Below the pieces are notes generated by a model. It had not been told where the DNA came from. It did no database searches and saw only the letters and a list, made by a program, of their open reading frames with translations. This document shows, in pieces, positions 51,347-59,915 of a DNA stretch of 64,000 nucleotides (the first letter of the stretch is position 1; each line of letters opens with the position of its first letter). The position numbers were made by a program, and so were the translations under genes. Source of the stretch: Flavobacteriales bacterium ALC-1 (lineage in GTDB: Bacteria; Bacteroidota; Bacteroidia; Flavobacteriales; Flavobacteriaceae); assembly GCA_000171875.1 (NCBI GenBank), contig ABHI01000002.1, forward strand, positions 682,001-746,000, read 5' to 3'.

Positions 51347-53281
51347 TTACTGTTTTATATTGCTTTGATTTGTATTTCCAATGGCATAGTTGTCAATTAC
51401 TTGAAGCGTTGTTTCACCATTGATTTTAAAAGGTTCACCAGAATAAGGCTTAGCATATTCATTTTCTAAACTATGGGTTAAAATCCAACGTTCCAAATCG
51501 GTTCTGGTAACATATCCTTTAATGTATTTTTCAATCATTAAACTTGCCATTCTACCAGCAAAACGACTTCCCCAATATCCATTTTCTACAAACACAGCTA
51601 TTGCAATTTTAGGATTATCTTTCGGAGCAAATGCTACAAAGATAGAATGGTCAGTGAGCTGTGTTGTTACACTATCAATCTTCATAAAATTTTCTGCTGT
51701 ACCCGTTTTTCCGGCAATTTCTATACCAGGGACTCTTAAAGTTGCTGCTGTCCCTTTATTGTAAACATCAAACATGCCCTGTACCACAGGTTCAAAATGA
51801 CGCTTGTCTATTGTTGTATATTTTGGTGTGGTATATTTGCTATCAAGAGTTTCTCCTTCAATTTCCTTAATAATATGTGGAGTATAGTAATAACCACGAT
51901 TACCAATTGCTGCTGCCATATTCGCTAGTTGAATTGGTGTTGCTTCAACTTCTCCTTGGCCAATAGCATTAGAGACAATATATGTTGAACCCCAACGATT
52001 ATCGCCATAAGCTCTATCATAATAGTCTCCATCTGGTATTCTACCTTTTGAGCCTACAGACAAATCATTGTTTAAAAAATTACCTAAACCAAAGCTTTTA
52101 GCATGATTTGCCCATATGTTCATGCCTTTTCCAGCATCGTCATATTTGTCGATGATACGACGATATACATTTACAAAATAGGCGTTACAGGATTGCGCTA
52201 TGCCATCATTCATCGCAACAGGACTTCTATGATGGTGGCAACCTGTTAGTTTTCGACTTCCATAATAATAACCCATTCTACATTTAAACCTTTCTTGAGT
52301 ATCTACAACATCTTCTTGCAAAGCGATAAGTGCATTTATTACCTTAAAAGGTGAGCCAGGAGGATATTGCGCTTTTAAACCTCTGTCAAATAATGGTTTG
52401 GCTATAGTATCTGTATACAGCTTTGAAAAGTTTCTTGAGCGTTCTCTACCAACAAGTAGGTTTGGATTATAAGATGGACCAGAAACCATTGCTAAAATTT
52501 CACCAGAGCTTGGATCTAACGCAATTATTCCACCACGTTTGTGTGTCATTAATAATTCACCATAAGCTTGAAGCTCAGAATCAATAGTTAATGTAACATC
52601 TTTACCAGGTTTTGGTAATGTATCGTATATACCCTCTTTGTAAGGGCCAATATTTTTATTGAACCTATCTTTCTGTATAAATTTAATTCCTTTTACTCCT
52701 CTTAGAGTATTTTCATAAGTTTTTTCAACACCTTGTTTACCAATAAGGTCACCCATTCTGTAATAGGGTTGTTTACCAATAATGGTTCGGTTTACCTCAC
52801 CAATACTACCTAAAACATTAGCTCCAATCGTAGTTTGGTAAGATCGTAAGGATCGTTTTTGAATGTAAAACCCTTCAAATTTTCGCATTTTTTCTTGAAG
52901 AACAGCGTAATCGGTTTTTGAAAGTTGTTGTACAAAAGGTGATGATAGTCTTGGTGAATAGTTTGTGGCTCTTCTTAATTTTTTGTCGTAATCTTCTTTA
53001 GTGATTTTTAATAATGTACAGAATTCTAGTAATTTTAATGAATCCATTGGTGAAACCTCTCTTGGTATAACCATAACATCATAAGAAGGCTGATTTGCAA
53101 CTAAAAGTTCACCATTTCTATCATAAACATAACCACGTTTTGGATAGTTGTATTCTTTTCTTATTGCAGTATCTTCAAAAATATCATAGGCTGAACTACT
53201 ATAAACTTGTAGGTAAAATAAGCGTGCTATAAAAACAAGGCCAACAAGAATAACAGTTGTAAAGAGTAGCAGTTTTCTCAT
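51347..53281 (-). CDS. mrdA: Penicillin-binding protein 2 (elongation transpeptidase)
   Basis: PBP2 crosslinks peptidoglycan with RodA. The 644-residue protein has an N-terminal membrane helix (about 4-24), the PBP dimer/pedestal domain (about 45-220), and the transpeptidase domain with SxxK at Ser310-Lys313 (PGSPFK), SxN at 364-366 (SCN) and KTG (AGKTGTAEN, about 530). The C-terminus continues about 90 residues past the KTG motif. The start overlaps the mreD stop by four bases, as does the classic mre operon elsewhere. Confidence 0.96.
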   Translation of the reverse strand: MRKLLLFTTVILVGLVFIARLFYLQVYSSSAYDIFEDTAIRKEYNYPKRGYVYDRNGELLVANQPSYDVMVIPREVSPMDSLKLLEFCTLLKITKEDYDKKLRRATNYSPRLSSPFVQQLSKTDYAVLQEKMRKFEGFYIQKRSLRSYQTTIGANVLGSIGEVNRTIIGKQPYYRMGDLIGKQGVEKTYENTLRGVKGIKFIQKDRFNKNIGPYKEGIYDTLPKPGKDVTLTIDSELQAYGELLMTHKRGGIIALDPSSGEILAMVSGPSYNPNLLVGRERSRNFSKLYTDTIAKPLFDRGLKAQYPPGSPFKVINALIALQEDVVDTQERFKCRMGYYYGSRKLTGCHHHRSPVAMNDGIAQSCNAYFVNVYRRIIDKYDDAGKGMNIWANHAKSFGLGNFLNNDLSVGSKGRIPDGDYYDRAYGDNRWGSTYIVSNAIGQGEVEATPIQLANMAAAIGNRGYYYTPHIIKEIEGETLDSKYTTPKYTTIDKRHFEPVVQGMFDVYNKGTAATLRVPGIEIAGKTGTAENFMKIDSVTTQLTDHSIFVAFAPKDNPKIAIAVFVENGYWGSRFAGRMASLMIEKYIKGYVTRTDLERWILTHSLENEYAKPYSGEPFKINGETTLQVIDNYAIGNTNQSNIKQ

Positions 53282-53784
53282 TTTCGGGTTCGGCTAAATA
53301 GAATTATAATTAATACACTCAATAGTATTGTGAAAATACTAGAAAATAACGTCTTTTTTAATATTAAAAGTATATTAGAGATGTTAAAAATTTCTAGAGA
53401 AAATAATATAAAATGATGTAGTACTGTACCTAAGGTAATGTAAGTAATTAAACTGCCAACTTCTGTATTACTAAACTTTATAGTTTGATGCTCGTAAAGC
53501 ATTCCAAAAGATGTTTTTAGAAGTACTGGTCTAGAATAGGCTAAACAAACAGCAGCAGCTGCATGTACTCCACCAGAATCTGAGAACATATCTACCATCA
53601 TACCAAGTAGAAAACTCACCAATAAAAAGATGAGTCTATTCTCTCTAATAGGAAATAAAAAGATAAATATGATATAGATATAGGGGTTGATATAACCCAA
53701 AAAATTAATATTGTTACAAATAACCACTTGCACTAAAAGCAATGCTATAAACCTAACGATATTTGCTCCTATAACACTATTCAT
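53278..53784 (-). CDS. mreD: Rod shape-determining protein MreD
   Basis: The product (168 residues) has five or six hydrophobic helices and no soluble domain, as expected for MreD. A recognisable conserved patch is FPIRENRLIFLLVSFLLGMMVDMFSDSGGVHAAAAV. I use the ATG at 53784; the codon before it is TTG. It overlaps mreC upstream and mrdA downstream. Its sequence is poorly conserved across bacteria, so the call relies partly on the cluster. Confidence 0.9.
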   Translation of the reverse strand: MNSVIGANIVRFIALLLVQVVICNNINFLGYINPYIYIIFIFLFPIRENRLIFLLVSFLLGMMVDMFSDSGGVHAAAAVCLAYSRPVLLKTSFGMLYEHQTIKFSNTEVGSLITYITLGTVLHHFILFSLEIFNISNILLILKKTLFSSIFTILLSVLIIILFSRTRK

Positions 53785-54601
53785 CAATACTATCTTCTAG
53801 AGCTTTAATTTCTGTTTTATCAAGATTTTCTATGATATACACAGTACCAACATTAGTCATGTCATTAAATAATCTCACTTGGATATTGTAAGTATCACCA
53901 CTAATGTCAGTTTCAAAACTATCAATAGTACCAATACCAATACCTTTTGGGAAAATTGCAGATTGCCCACCAGTTACAATGGTATCTCCAATTTTTACTG
54001 GTGCAAAATTAGAGACGTCTATAAGTTGTGTGAATTCAGGAGATTCACCATTCCAAATTAAAGAACCAATATGGTTAGTCGATTTTAGCTTAGCATTAAT
54101 CTGACTTTTTTTACTTAAGATTGAAAGGACAGTCGCATATTTTTTTGATGTGTTATCAATAATCCCAATAATTCCTTTGGATGTTATAACTCCAAAATCT
54201 TGTTTAACACTATCGTTTTCGCCTCTATTTAAAGTGAGAAGATTATTGGTAAGTGAATAGCTGTTTTTGTAAACATTAGCCTTAATAACTCTATACTTAC
54301 CTTGAGAATAAGATGTTGTGTCTATGTATGAAGAATCAGAAGTGTTTACAGAATTTAAGAGTTGTTCTCTTAATCTTTTATTTTCATCAGATAGAATAGC
54401 GTTCTCTTCTTTTAAATCGAAATACTGGTCAATAGAATTAAAAGTACCGTAAACACCACCAGTTAATCCGTTAGCCGAGTTTATAAATTTACTTCTGTGA
54501 TACGAATGCGATTGAATGGTTAAGGCTAAGGCAATACTAAAAAGTAATAAAAACAACAGAAATGTTTTGTTTCTTATAACAAAATTGAAGATTTGTTGCA
54601 T
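53777..54601 (-). CDS. mreC: Rod shape-determining protein MreC
   Basis: MreC links cytoplasmic MreB to periplasmic PBP2. The 274-residue protein has one N-terminal membrane helix (about 12-28), a coiled coil (about 55-85, EENAILSDENKRLREQLL), and the beta-barrel MreC domain with DFGVITSKGIIGIIDNTSKKYATVLSI and GDTIVTGGQSAIFPKGIGIGTI. It lies ten bases after mreB and overlaps mreD. Confidence 0.95.
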   Translation of the reverse strand: MQQIFNFVIRNKTFLLFLLLFSIALALTIQSHSYHRSKFINSANGLTGGVYGTFNSIDQYFDLKEENAILSDENKRLREQLLNSVNTSDSSYIDTTSYSQGKYRVIKANVYKNSYSLTNNLLTLNRGENDSVKQDFGVITSKGIIGIIDNTSKKYATVLSILSKKSQINAKLKSTNHIGSLIWNGESPEFTQLIDVSNFAPVKIGDTIVTGGQSAIFPKGIGIGTIDSFETDISGDTYNIQVRLFNDMTNVGTVYIIENLDKTEIKALEDSIDE

Positions 54602-54611
54602 TATTTACGTC

Positions 54612-55640
54612 TTATTTAATCAATACGCTTTTATATTTTGCTAAGTTTTTAAGTACAATTCCTGTACCTCTTACTACTGCTCTTAAAGGATCTTCTGCAA
54701 TATAAACTGGTAAATCTGTTTTCTGAGATAGACGTTTGTCTAACCCCCTCAACATAGATCCTCCTCCTGCTAAATAAATACCTGTATTATATATATCTGC
54801 AGCTAATTCCGGAGGAGTTTGAGATAAAGTCTCCATTACAGAATCTTCAATACGTAATATAGATTTGTCTAAAGCTTTAGCAATTTCGCGATACGAGATA
54901 TTTACTTGTTTAGGTTTTCCCGTGAGTAAATCACGACCTTGAACACTCATATCTTCTGGAGGTAATTCTAAGTCTTCAGTAGCTGCTCCAATTTGTATTT
55001 TAATTTTTTCAGCTGTTCTATCACCAACATACAGATTGTGCTGTGTACGCATGTAATAAATAATATCGTTTGTAAACACATCACCCGCAACTTTTACAGA
55101 TTTATCACAAACGATACCTCCAAGCGCAATAACAGCAATTTCAGTGGTTCCACCACCTATATCCACAATCATGTTTCCTTTAGGCTGCATAATATCTACA
55201 CCAATACCAATTGCTGCTGCCATAGGCTCGTGTATTAAATAGACTTCCTTTCCATTAACACGTTCACAAGATTCTTTTACAGCTCGCATCTCTACTTCTG
55301 TAATTCCTGAAGGAATACAAACCACCATACGTAATGCTGGATTGAAAAATTTCTTTTTTAAAGCAGGAATGTTTTTAATAAACAAGCTTATCATTTGTTC
55401 AGAAGCATCAAAATCTGCAATTACACCATCTTTCAATGGGCGAATAGTTTTAATATTCTCGTGCGTTTTTCCTTGCATCATGTTGGCTTCTTTACCAACG
55501 GCTATGATTTTTCCGCTGATGCGGTCTCTTGCTACTATCGATGGATTATCAACAACAACTTTGTCGTTGTGTATTATCAGTGTATTTGCGGTTCCTAAAT
55601 CAATGGCTATTTCTTCCGTTAGGAAATCAAAAAATCCCAT
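54612..55640 (-). CDS. mreB: Rod shape-determining protein MreB
   Basis: MreB is the bacterial actin that guides cell-wall elongation along membrane filaments. The 342-residue protein has the actin-fold phosphate loops: IAIDLGTANTLI (phosphate 1), IVDIGGGTTEIAVI (phosphate 2), the adenosine motif GIYLAGGGSMLRGLD, and the connecting helix IHEPMAAAIGIG. The short N-terminal MGFFDFL could be the membrane-binding amphipathic segment. It is the first gene of mreB-mreC-mreD-mrdA-rodA. The 314-base gap upstream separates it from a divergent repeat-protein gene. Confidence 0.97.
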   Translation of the reverse strand: MGFFDFLTEEIAIDLGTANTLIIHNDKVVVDNPSIVARDRISGKIIAVGKEANMMQGKTHENIKTIRPLKDGVIADFDASEQMISLFIKNIPALKKKFFNPALRMVVCIPSGITEVEMRAVKESCERVNGKEVYLIHEPMAAAIGIGVDIMQPKGNMIVDIGGGTTEIAVIALGGIVCDKSVKVAGDVFTNDIIYYMRTQHNLYVGDRTAEKIKIQIGAATEDLELPPEDMSVQGRDLLTGKPKQVNISYREIAKALDKSILRIEDSVMETLSQTPPELAADIYNTGIYLAGGGSMLRGLDKRLSQKTDLPVYIAEDPLRAVVRGTGIVLKNLAKYKSVLIK

Positions 55641-55954
55641 GCGCTATTCTAAATTATTTGGGTTATTCTTGTCAATTTTTATGACTAAGCGTAAATGTAA
55701 TAAATTATACGTTATTTCTATAGTTATGGACGTTTATTGCTTGATTTTTTTTGAGTTAAATAATACAAACTAATTATTTAGCTCTAACTATACTCTTTTT
55801 TAGCATTATTTTAATTTAAACTTCTCTTCATACTTCTCTGTTTCTTATATTGAGAATCAACTTAATAATATCTTTCTCTTTTTATGTTAGTTAGCTAACA
55901 TTTTTTATGATTAGTGCTTTTTAATTTTATTGCGAACAAAAAGCAAATCATAAA
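55641..55954. other. Divergent intergenic region between mreB and the repeat-protein gene
   Basis: About 314 bases, AT-rich. It must hold the mreB promoter on the minus strand (a weak TACATTTA lies about 50 bases upstream of mreB) and the promoter of the secreted protein on the plus strand. The only clear structure is the hairpin at 55884-55906. I see no small ORF or tRNA in it. Confidence 0.6.
55884..55906 (+). terminator. Terminator-like hairpin in the leader of the repeat-protein gene
   Basis: ATGTTAG, loop TTAG, CTAACAT, followed by T5-6 and then AT. The stem is only seven base pairs and AT-rich. It lies 49 bases before the ATG, on the same strand, with no upstream gene to terminate, so it could be an attenuator or an mRNA-stabilising leader stem. 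Confidence 0.4.
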
Positions 55955-58900
55955 ATGATGAAAAAAAAATTACAATTTAAAACTGTGATGAAAGGTGTTA
56001 TAGCCTTATCACTCTTTTTTGTAGGTAGTCTAGAAATTACAGCTAAGAATGTTGTATTAACTAGTATTAGACCTACAACAGACATGTTAACGATTTTAGA
56101 AACAAAATCGGAAGTAAAAAATACTAATAACTCATTAATTTCTTGGCAATCTTGTACTGCTGAAGGGGGAGCTATTCAAATTGAAAATACTACTGATACA
56201 TCTACCTCAATATGTGTGGGTGAAGGTGTAGATGATTCGATTTGGGTTGAGTTTGTAGATGCGGCCGTATTATCTGGAGACAGTTCTACATGGTTAATTA
56301 CAGACAATGCAACAGGAAATATTTTGGGGGCACCAGAAACAATACCATCGGGAGGCTTTAATTTAGAAGGAGCACCTACTGGAGTATGTGATATTTGGTA
56401 TTTGCGATACACAGGAGATATAGGTTTAGGCACTGCAACTAACGTATCGGACTTAAGTGGTTGTTATGATTTTTCAAATGCAATTTCAGTGACCCGTTCG
56501 AGAGTAGATGGGGGTGAGCTTCAGATTGCAGGTACGACAGACACATCTACCTCAATATGTGTAGGGGAAGGTACAGATGATTTAATAGCAGTAGAGTTTA
56601 CAGCAGGATCAATGACAAGTGGGGCAAATGGTACTTATGTTATTACGGACCAAGCAACAGGAACGATTTTAGGATTACCAGCAGCAGGTCCATTTAACTT
56701 AGAAGGAGCACCAACAGGAGTATGTGACATTTGGTATTTACGTTATGAGGATGGTCTAACAGGATTATCAGCAGGGAATAACGTATCGGACTTAAGTGGT
56801 TGTTATGATTTTTCAAATGCAATTTCAGTGACCCGTTCGAGAGTAGATGGGGGTGAGCTTCAGATTGCAGGTACGACAGATACATCTACCTCAATATGTG
56901 TAGGGGAAGGTACAGATGATTTAATAGCAGTAGAGTTTACAGCAGGATCAATGACAAGTGGGGCAAATGGTACTTATGTTATTACGGACCAAGCAACAGG
57001 AACGATTTTAGGATTACCAGCAGCAGGTCCATTTAACTTAGAAGGAGCACCAACAGGAGTATGTGACATTTGGTATTTACGTTATGAGGATGGTCTAACA
57101 GGATTATCAGCAGGGAATAACGTATCGGACTTAAGTGGTTGTTATGATTTTTCAAATGCAATTTCAGTGACCCGTTCGAGAGTAGATGGGGGTGAGCTTC
57201 AGATTGCAGGTACGACAGATACATCTACCTCAATATGTGTAGGGGAAGGTACAGATGATTTAATAGCAGTAGAGTTTACAGCAGGATCAATGACAAGTGG
57301 GGCAAATGGTACTTATGTTATTACGGACCAAGCAACAGGAACGATTTTAGGATTACCAGCAGCAGGTCCATTTAACTTAGAAGGAGCACCAACAGGAGTA
57401 TGTGACATTTGGTATTTACGTTATGAGGATGGTCTAACAGGATTATCAGCAGGGAATAACGTATCGGACTTAAGTGGTTGTTATGATTTTTCAAATGCAA
57501 TTTCAGTGACCCGTTCGAGAGTAGATGGGGGTGAGCTTCAGATTGCAGGTACGACAGATACATCTACCTCAATATGTGTAGGGGAAGGTACAGATGATTT
57601 AATAGCAGTAGAGTTTACAGCAGGATCAATGACAAGTGGGGCAAATGGTACTTATGTTATTACGGACCAAGCAACAGGAACGATTTTAGGATTACCAGCA
57701 GCAGGTCCATTTAACTTAGAAGGAGCACCAACAGGAGTATGTGACATTTGGTATTTACGTTATGAGGATGGTCTAACAGGATTATCAGCAGGGAATAACG
57801 TATCGGACTTAAGTGGTTGTTATGATTTTTCAAATGCAATTTCAGTGACCCGTTCGAGAGTAGATGGGGGTGAGCTTCAGATTGCAGGTACGACAGATAC
57901 ATCTACCTCAATATGTGTAGGGGAAGGTACAGATGATTTAATAGCAGTAGAGTTTACAGCAGGATCAATGACAAGTGGGGCAAATGGTACTTATGTTATT
58001 ACGGACCAAGCAACAGGAACGATTTTAGGATTACCAGCAGCAGGTCCATTTAACTTAGAAGGAGCACCAACAGGAGTATGTGACATTTGGTATTTACGTT
58101 ATGAGGATGGTCTAACAGGATTATCAGCAGGGAATAACGTATCGGACTTAAGTGGTTGTTATGATTTTTCAAATGCAATTTCAGTGACCCGTTCGAGAGT
58201 AGATGGGGGTGAGCTTCAGATTGCAGGTACGACAGATACATCTACCTCAATATGTGTAGGGGAAGGTACAGATGATTTAATAGCAGTAGAGTTTACAGCA
58301 GGATCAATGACAAGTGGGGCAAATGGTACTTATGTTATTACGGACCAAGCAACAGGAACGATTTTAGGATTACCAGCAGCAGGTCCATTTAACTTAGAAG
58401 GAGCACCAACAGGAGTATGTGACATTTGGTATTTACGTTATGAGGATGGTCTAACAGGATTATCAGCAGGGAATAACGTATCGGACTTAAGTGGTTGTTA
58501 TGATTTTTCAAATGCAATTTCAGTGACCCGTTCGAGAGTAGATGGGGGTGAGCTTCAGATTGCAGGTACGACAGATACATCTACCTCAATATGTGTAGGG
58601 GAAGGTACAGATGATTTAATAGCAGTAGAGTTTACAGCAGGATCAATGACAAGTGGGGCAAATGGTACTTATGTTATTACGGACCAAGCAACAGGAACGA
58701 TTTTAGGATTACCAGCAGCAGGTCCATTTAACTTAGAAGGAGCACCAACAGGAGTATGTGACATTTGGTATTTACGTTATGAGGATGGTCTAACAGGATT
58801 ATCAGCAGGGAATAACGTATCGGACTTAAGTGGTTGTTATGATTTTTCAAATGCAATTTCAGTGACCCGTTCGAGAGTAGATGGGGGTGAGCTTCAGATT

Positions 58901-59842
58901 GCAGGTACGACAGACACATCTACCTCAATATGTGTAGGGGAAGGTACAGATGATTTAATAGCAGTAGAGTTTACAGCAGGATCAATGACAAGTGGGGCAA
59001 ATGGTACTTATGTTATTACGGACCAAGCAACAGGAACGATTTTAGGATTACCAGCAGCAGGTCCATTTAACTTAGAAGGAGCACCAACAGGAGTATGTGA
59101 CATTTGGTATTTACGTTATGAGGATGGTCTAACAGGATTATCAGCAGGGAATAACGTATCGGACTTAAGTGGTTGTTATGATTTTTCAAATGCAATTTCA
59201 GTGACCCGTTCGAGAGTAGATGGGGGTGAGATTCAGATTGCAGGTACGACAGATACATCTACCTCAATATGTGTAGGAGAAGGTACAGATGATTTAATAG
59301 CAGTAGAGTTTGTAGATCCTAATGTAGTATCAGGAGATAATTCAACATGGGTAATTACTGACCAAGCTACAGGTAATATTTTAGGCACACCTGCAGCAGG
59401 ACCTTTTAATTTGGAAGGAGCACCAACAGGAGTATGTGACATTTGGTATTTAAGGTATACAGGAGATATAGGTTTAGCAACAGCGACTAATGTATCGGAC
59501 TTAAGTGGCTGTTATGATTTATCTAATGCTATTTCAGTAACGAGATTGACAGGTACAGATTGTGATGCTCTAAGTATTGATGATTTAGATTCTAATTTTG
59601 ACTTTAATCTATATCCTAATCCAACTAATGATAGAGTTAATATAACTTATAATGGAAATGAAGCATTAGACATAAATATTCAAGTATATGATATGCTTGG
59701 GAAAGAAGTATATAATATTAAATTATCAACACAAGAGGATATGTCTTTAGATGTCAGTAACCTGGAAAATGGTACTTATTTTATGAATATCATTGACATA
59801 GTTTCTGGAAACAATACAGTAAAGAGAGTAATTAAAAACTAG
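55955..59842 (+). CDS. Large secreted repeat protein with T9SS sorting domain
   Basis: The 1295-residue protein has a signal peptide (about 1-32), ten tandem modules of about 113 residues, and a C-terminal type A T9SS sorting domain (about 1215-1295: NFDFNLYPNPTNDRVNI, IQVYDMLGKEVY, LDVSNLENGTYFM). The first and last modules differ from the rest; the eight between are almost identical. Each module has three Cys (positions 19, 74 and 100 of the unit) and phrases TSICVGEGTDD, TYVITDQATGTILG, GVCDIWYLRY and NVSDLSGCYDFSNAI. Similar modules occur in other Bacteroidota cell-surface proteins, where I know of no established function. It is probably exported by T9SS and released or anchored as an extended adhesin-like stalk. 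The gene stands between purH and mreB on the opposite strand. Confidence 0.93.
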   Translation: MMKKKLQFKTVMKGVIALSLFFVGSLEITAKNVVLTSIRPTTDMLTILETKSEVKNTNNSLISWQSCTAEGGAIQIENTTDTSTSICVGEGVDDSIWVEFVDAAVLSGDSSTWLITDNATGNILGAPETIPSGGFNLEGAPTGVCDIWYLRYTGDIGLGTATNVSDLSGCYDFSNAISVTRSRVDGGELQIAGTTDTSTSICVGEGTDDLIAVEFTAGSMTSGANGTYVITDQATGTILGLPAAGPFNLEGAPTGVCDIWYLRYEDGLTGLSAGNNVSDLSGCYDFSNAISVTRSRVDGGELQIAGTTDTSTSICVGEGTDDLIAVEFTAGSMTSGANGTYVITDQATGTILGLPAAGPFNLEGAPTGVCDIWYLRYEDGLTGLSAGNNVSDLSGCYDFSNAISVTRSRVDGGELQIAGTTDTSTSICVGEGTDDLIAVEFTAGSMTSGANGTYVITDQATGTILGLPAAGPFNLEGAPTGVCDIWYLRYEDGLTGLSAGNNVSDLSGCYDFSNAISVTRSRVDGGELQIAGTTDTSTSICVGEGTDDLIAVEFTAGSMTSGANGTYVITDQATGTILGLPAAGPFNLEGAPTGVCDIWYLRYEDGLTGLSAGNNVSDLSGCYDFSNAISVTRSRVDGGELQIAGTTDTSTSICVGEGTDDLIAVEFTAGSMTSGANGTYVITDQATGTILGLPAAGPFNLEGAPTGVCDIWYLRYEDGLTGLSAGNNVSDLSGCYDFSNAISVTRSRVDGGELQIAGTTDTSTSICVGEGTDDLIAVEFTAGSMTSGANGTYVITDQATGTILGLPAAGPFNLEGAPTGVCDIWYLRYEDGLTGLSAGNNVSDLSGCYDFSNAISVTRSRVDGGELQIAGTTDTSTSICVGEGTDDLIAVEFTAGSMTSGANGTYVITDQATGTILGLPAAGPFNLEGAPTGVCDIWYLRYEDGLTGLSAGNNVSDLSGCYDFSNAISVTRSRVDGGELQIAGTTDTSTSICVGEGTDDLIAVEFTAGSMTSGANGTYVITDQATGTILGLPAAGPFNLEGAPTGVCDIWYLRYEDGLTGLSAGNNVSDLSGCYDFSNAISVTRSRVDGGEIQIAGTTDTSTSICVGEGTDDLIAVEFVDPNVVSGDNSTWVITDQATGNILGTPAAGPFNLEGAPTGVCDIWYLRYTGDIGLATATNVSDLSGCYDLSNAISVTRLTGTDCDALSIDDLDSNFDFNLYPNPTNDRVNITYNGNEALDINIQVYDMLGKEVYNIKLSTQEDMSLDVSNLENGTYFMNIIDIVSGNNTVKRVIKN
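56504..59215 (+). repeat. Eight tandem 339-bp coding repeats
   Basis: Units start at 56504, 56843, 57182, 57521, 57860, 58199, 58538 and 58877, exactly 339 bases (113 codons) apart. The DNA is almost identical, synonymous sites included. A visible difference is the codon for Asp 13 in each unit: GAC in units 1 and 8, GAT in units 2-7. A ninth, more divergent unit starts at 59216 and a divergent leading unit ends at 56503. Confidence 0.97.
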
Positions 59843-59867
59843 CTTGTTATTGTAATTATTCTAACTG

Positions 59868-59899
59868 AAAAGAGCATCGATATCGATGCTCTTTTTTTT
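59868..59899. terminator. Bidirectional terminator
   Basis: The perfect palindrome AGAGCATCGAT / ATCGATGCTCT (59871-59892) is flanked by AAA and a T-run. It serves the repeat-protein gene and purH, which converge here. Confidence 0.9.
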
Positions 59900-59915
59900 G
59901 TTTCTAATTTGGAAT

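Noticed and set aside
56504-59215. CRISPR-like regular spacing
   Set aside because: The repeats are coding, 339 bases long and contiguous, so they have no spacers.
56694-59258. A 63-residue open frame repeated eight times on the minus strand within the repeat gene
   Set aside because: The copies are exact antisense shadows of the 339-bp repeats, leucine- and histidine-rich, with no start signals of their own.
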